Positions 61,598 through 64,000 of a stretch of DNA of 64,000 nt are shown here, piece by piece. The position numbers were made by a program, and so were the translations under genes. Origin of the DNA: Amycolatopsis sp. 195334CR (GTDB lineage: Bacteria > Actinomycetota > Actinomycetes > Mycobacteriales > Pseudonocardiaceae); assembly GCF_017309385.1 (NCBI RefSeq), contig NZ_JAFJMJ010000002.1:744001-808000 (forward strand). The letters run 5' to 3'. Under the pieces are notes generated by a model. That model was not told the origin of the DNA and ran no database searches. It worked only from the letters and a program-made list of their open reading frames with translations. The stretch's first letter is position 1. Each line of letters starts with the position of its first letter.

Positions 61598-61770
61598 ACG
61601 CCACGCAATGGGGGTTGCTCGCCGGCCTCGCGCTGGGTCTTGCCGCCGCTTTCGGCGGATTCGGAGCCTTCCTGATCGTCCTGGTGCTTGGTGCCCTCGG
61701 CTTGCTCGTCGGCCGGTTCCTCGACGGCAAGCTCGATCTGTCCCAGCTCACCGGCCGCGATCGGGGCTGA
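61594..61770 (+). CDS. DUF2273-like small membrane protein
   Basis: The 58-residue protein starts at GTG 61594, in GTGA overlap with the previous gene. It has two short hydrophobic helices (WGLLAGLALGLAAAFGG, FLIVLVLGALGLLVGRF) and a charged tail (DGKLDLSQLTGRDRG). DUF2273 proteins usually lie beside Asp23 and may tether it to the membrane. Confidence 0.85.
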   Translation: MNATQWGLLAGLALGLAAAFGGFGAFLIVLVLGALGLLVGRFLDGKLDLSQLTGRDRG

Positions 61771-61776
61771 GCCGCG

Positions 61777-62157
61777 ATGACCGCAACGACGCACACGCCC
61801 GCGGAAGAACGCGGCGAGCTGACGATCGCCGAGCAGGCCGTCCGCCGGCTCGCCGCCCACGCCGTGCTCGAAGTGGACGGCGTCGGCGGTGCGGCGGGAC
61901 GAGTACTCGGCGTCAGCCTCGGCACCGAGCACCTCGATCGTACGGCCAAAGTGGACGCCGAGGTCAGGAACGGCACTGTGGACTTGAATGTCCGGCTCTC
62001 GCTGACGTACCCGGCTCCGGTCGCCGCCACCACCGAACGCGCCAGGGAACACCTCATCGACCGCGTCGGCGGACTGACCGGGATGCCGGTGCGACGGGTC
62101 GACATCACCGTGACCGCCCTGCACCCCAACGCCACCGCGGCAAGGAGGGTCGAATGA
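61777..62157 (+). CDS. Asp23/Gls24 envelope-stress protein 2
   Basis: The 126-residue Asp23-fold protein (LTIAEQAVRRLAAHAVLEVDG, VDLNVRLSLTYPAPVAATTE, VRRVDITVTAL) is a second, shorter copy in the operon. It ends in an ATGA overlap with the DUF6286 gene. Together with the first copy it may form a heteromeric complex on AmaP. Confidence 0.92.
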   Translation: MTATTHTPAEERGELTIAEQAVRRLAAHAVLEVDGVGGAAGRVLGVSLGTEHLDRTAKVDAEVRNGTVDLNVRLSLTYPAPVAATTERAREHLIDRVGGLTGMPVRRVDITVTALHPNATAARRVE

Positions 62158-62681
62158 ACCGTCGCCCACGCCGATCCCTGCCGGCGACCGTGACCGCGCT
62201 GATCTTGCTGGCCGCGTGCGTGCTCGTGGTCATCACGGTAGTGCAGCGGCTCACCGGCGACCAGCCATGGCTGGACTACCGGGCGATCGCCACGGCGGTG
62301 CACGCCACCCGATGGACCGACCTGACCACCGCGCTGGTGGCGGGAACAGCCGCGACCTTGGGGCTGGTTCTCTTGCTGGCGGCGATCCTGCCCGGCAAGA
62401 GAACCGTGCTGGCGCTGGCGGGCACTCCGGACTCCGGCGCCGCCCGCGCCGGCTACCGGTCCACGCTGCGAGCGGCAGCGGCGAACGTCGACGGCATCTC
62501 ACGCGCCTCGGTCACTGTCGGTTCACGGCGCGTGAAAGTGCGCGCCAAGACCGCGCGTACGCAGCTGGACGGCCTGGCCGAAGCTGTCGCCGCCACGGTC
62601 GAGCAGCGGCTCGACCACGTCACGCCCGCCCGCAGGCCCACGGTCTCGGTCAAGGTCCGCACCACAAGGGAGTCGGCATGA
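62154..62681 (+). CDS. DUF6286 membrane protein
   Basis: The 175-residue protein has two membrane helices (TALILLAACVLVVITVV, LTTALVAGTAATLGLVLLLAA) and a C-terminal cytosolic ferredoxin-like domain similar to Asp23-associated DUF6286 proteins (LRAAAANVDGISRASVTVGS). It is coupled by ATGA to both neighbours. Confidence 0.85.
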   Translation: MNRRPRRSLPATVTALILLAACVLVVITVVQRLTGDQPWLDYRAIATAVHATRWTDLTTALVAGTAATLGLVLLLAAILPGKRTVLALAGTPDSGAARAGYRSTLRAAAANVDGISRASVTVGSRRVKVRAKTARTQLDGLAEAVAATVEQRLDHVTPARRPTVSVKVRTTRESA

Positions 62682-63250
62682 CCAGCCTCAACCGCCCAGC
62701 TCGGCTCAATCGCGTTCTCCTCGCCCTGACCGGGGTGCTGTTGCTCGCCGCCGGAGGATTCGGCCTCGGGATCCACTTCGGTCTCCTGGGGTTGCTGGAC
62801 CCGGCGTCGCCGCTCGTACCGGGTACCGCCGAGCCACCGGCCTGGGTCTTCTACGTCGTCGCCGCGGGTGCGGTCGTGCTGGGCTTGCTGACCTTGCGGT
62901 GGCTACTGGCCCAGCTCGCCCGGCGGCCCCGAACACAGACCTGGAACTTCGAGTCGAGCCCCGCGCGCGGCCGGACCGAACTGCACGCCGACACCGCGGT
63001 CGCGCCCTTCACCGAGGAACTCCGCACTTACTCCGGGGTGCTCCAGGCCAAGTCCACGCTCACCGGATCCCGGCAACAGCCGGTGTTGGCGCTGGTGATC
63101 ACCAGTGAACAAGAGGCCGACCTCGGGGAGATCCGTGAGCGAATCACCTCCGACGGCCTGCCGCGGCTGCGGCAAGCCCTGGACCTGGCGGACCTGCCGG
63201 TCACCATCGAGTTCCGGTTCAGCGCGCGCACTGGCTCGCGTGTCAGCTGA
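62678..63250 (+). CDS. amaP: Alkaline-shock membrane anchor AmaP
   Basis: The 190-residue protein has two helices (VLLALTGVLLLAAGGFGLG, VFYVVAAGAVVLGLLTLRWLL) and a C-terminal cytosolic domain (ALVITSEQEADLGEIRERI, TIEFRFSAR). AmaP anchors Asp23 at the membrane. It is the last intact gene of the operon; its ATG overlaps the DUF6286 stop. Confidence 0.9.
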   Translation: MTSLNRPARLNRVLLALTGVLLLAAGGFGLGIHFGLLGLLDPASPLVPGTAEPPAWVFYVVAAGAVVLGLLTLRWLLAQLARRPRTQTWNFESSPARGRTELHADTAVAPFTEELRTYSGVLQAKSTLTGSRQQPVLALVITSEQEADLGEIRERITSDGLPRLRQALDLADLPVTIEFRFSARTGSRVS

Positions 63251-63532
63251 GGATCAGCGGCCGACGCCATCCGGCGGGTAGCAGCAGGCGAGCGGGTGGT
63301 GGACCCAGCGCTGGCCGTGGCCACGCTGGCGGCCGGCGAATCGCCGCTCACTGCCCGCGAACGCGACGTGCTCAACGCCGCCCGTTCCGGCGCCACCGTG
63401 GCCGAGATCGCGGCTCGCCTGTACCTCGCCGAGGGCACCGTCCGGAACTACCTGTCCGGGGCCACCACCAAAACCGGCGCCCGCAACCGGATGGAGGCTC
63501 TGCGAGTGGCCGATGAACGCGACTGGCTGTAA
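63251..63532 (+). pseudogene. LuxR/NarL response-regulator remnant in frame behind amaP
   Basis: Directly after the amaP stop, in the same frame, ADAIRRVAAGERVVDPALAV and LTARERDVLNAARSGATVAE are followed by a complete C-terminal LuxR HTH (EIAARLYLAEGTVRNYLS, KTGARNRMEALRVAD). The receiver domain is missing. A translated product could start at GTG 63296, but it would lack regulation. A NarL-type gene has lost its 5' part here. Confidence 0.75.
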
Positions 63533-63544
63533 ACCCCTCTTCTC

Positions 63545-63572
63545 CCCCGGCTACCTTTTCTATAGGCCGGGG
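63545..63572. terminator. Hairpin behind the LuxR remnant
   Basis: CCCCGGC (63545-63551) pairs with GCCGGGG (63566-63572) across a 14-base loop. It is placed to terminate the amaP operon and also the minus-strand gene at 63620. Confidence 0.5.
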
Positions 63573-63619
63573 CTCAGGCCGGATTCGCCACGGCGACACG
63601 CCTGCGGCATCCTGAGACC

Positions 63620-63970
63620 TCAGGAAGAAGCGACTTCCACACCAGCGGCATGGAGCTCCGGAGCGTACTCATCGTCGATCTCCACAGTCAGCTCGCCAAT
63701 GTCGCACGTCAGCAGCGAACCAACCGCTTCGACGGTGATTCGGCCGCGGTTCCGGGAAACACGCGACCAGACTTGTGCAGGCTTATACTTACTCACCATC
63801 CCGACACGAAAGACGATGATCTCCGCAGGGCTGATCGCGAGTATCACATTCATCGCGGCTCGGCCGACGCCCGCCGACATGACCATCGTGCCCGGCAGCA
63901 CGTGCTCAATGGTGGTGCCCGGCGCTAGCAGTTCCCGACATTGCTCGATCGTCTTGCTCGGCATAGCCAT
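63620..63970 (-). CDS. Hypothetical protein
   Basis: The 116-residue protein has no recognised family. Beta-strands with GTTIEHVLPGTMVMSAGVGRAAMNVILAISPAEIIVFRVG resemble a bacterial PH-like domain. GGGAGG lies upstream of ATG 63970; ATG 63964 is an alternative. Its upstream region continues to the window edge. Confidence 0.6.
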   Translation of the reverse strand: MAMPSKTIEQCRELLAPGTTIEHVLPGTMVMSAGVGRAAMNVILAISPAEIIVFRVGMVSKYKPAQVWSRVSRNRGRITVEAVGSLLTCDIGELTVEIDDEYAPELHAAGVEVASS

Positions 63971-64000
63971 GCTGCGCACCTCCCTCACATGATCTTGCAG

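Overview
The window is high-GC actinomycete chromosome (GTG starts, ATGA/GTGA gene overlaps, Leu/Ala/Arg-rich proteins). A DnaE2 polymerase without ImuA'/ImuB next to it, an EmbA/B/C-type arabinosyltransferase, an Asp23/AmaP envelope-stress operon, an ECF41 sigma factor and many paired regulator/oxidoreductase loci suggest a soil Pseudonocardiaceae member such as an Amycolatopsis relative. That placement is inference, not proof.

1-29.5 kb is compact and mostly intact. It opens with the end of an AAA+ ATPase coupled to a TPR protein. Two secreted hemicellulases follow: a RICIN-GH62 arabinofuranosidase behind an exact CebR-type box, and a GH10 xylanase behind two CGAAACTTTC boxes. Between them sit a MerR/Hsp20 divergon and a DivIVA-like coiled-coil protein. 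From 7.7 kb the layout is a series of regulator-plus-target modules: LysR with a phosphatase-like/NADP-oxidoreductase/GNAT operon, MerR with SnoaL and SDR genes, dnaE2, TetR with an FAD monooxygenase and DUF3159 gene, an ECF41 sigma factor with its oxidoreductase, LysR with a small membrane protein, MerR with a quinone oxidoreductase, a PAS-ANTAR regulator, and a Gfo/Idh/MocA dehydrogenase. Several have clear palindromic operators in the intergenic space.

29.5-51.5 kb is an accessory, decaying region. It holds many broken genes (MmyB-type regulator, a conserved hypothetical with an internal deletion, a TPR regulator fused to an endonuclease/phosphatase tail, a beta-propeller protein, a serine-recombinase tail, a DUF2795 paralogue, a response regulator). 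Intact genes lie among them: a hydrolase/MarR/methyltransferase operon behind a 42-bp palindrome, a shortened Emb arabinosyltransferase, a large serine recombinase, an alcohol dehydrogenase and an SDR. The most interesting unit is a translationally coupled three-gene cassette (41187-44826) just upstream of the recombinase. Its central 777-residue protein looks like a P-loop ATPase whose Walker A is gone, and its third protein resembles an SPFH/band-7 protein. It is a candidate undescribed conflict or signalling system carried on a mobile island.

51.5-64 kb returns to ordinary chromosome. It has a DUF4232 lipoprotein, an anti-sigma-like kinase, and a cell-envelope cluster: a membrane-anchored molybdo-oxidoreductase with an internal Tat motif, a methyltransferase, two small glycosyltransferases, a GT-C membrane enzyme and a sugar epimerase. 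After these come a repeat-rich secreted protein, a broken alcohol dehydrogenase, a CsbD protein and a six-gene Asp23/AmaP operon, with a LuxR-type remnant directly behind amaP.
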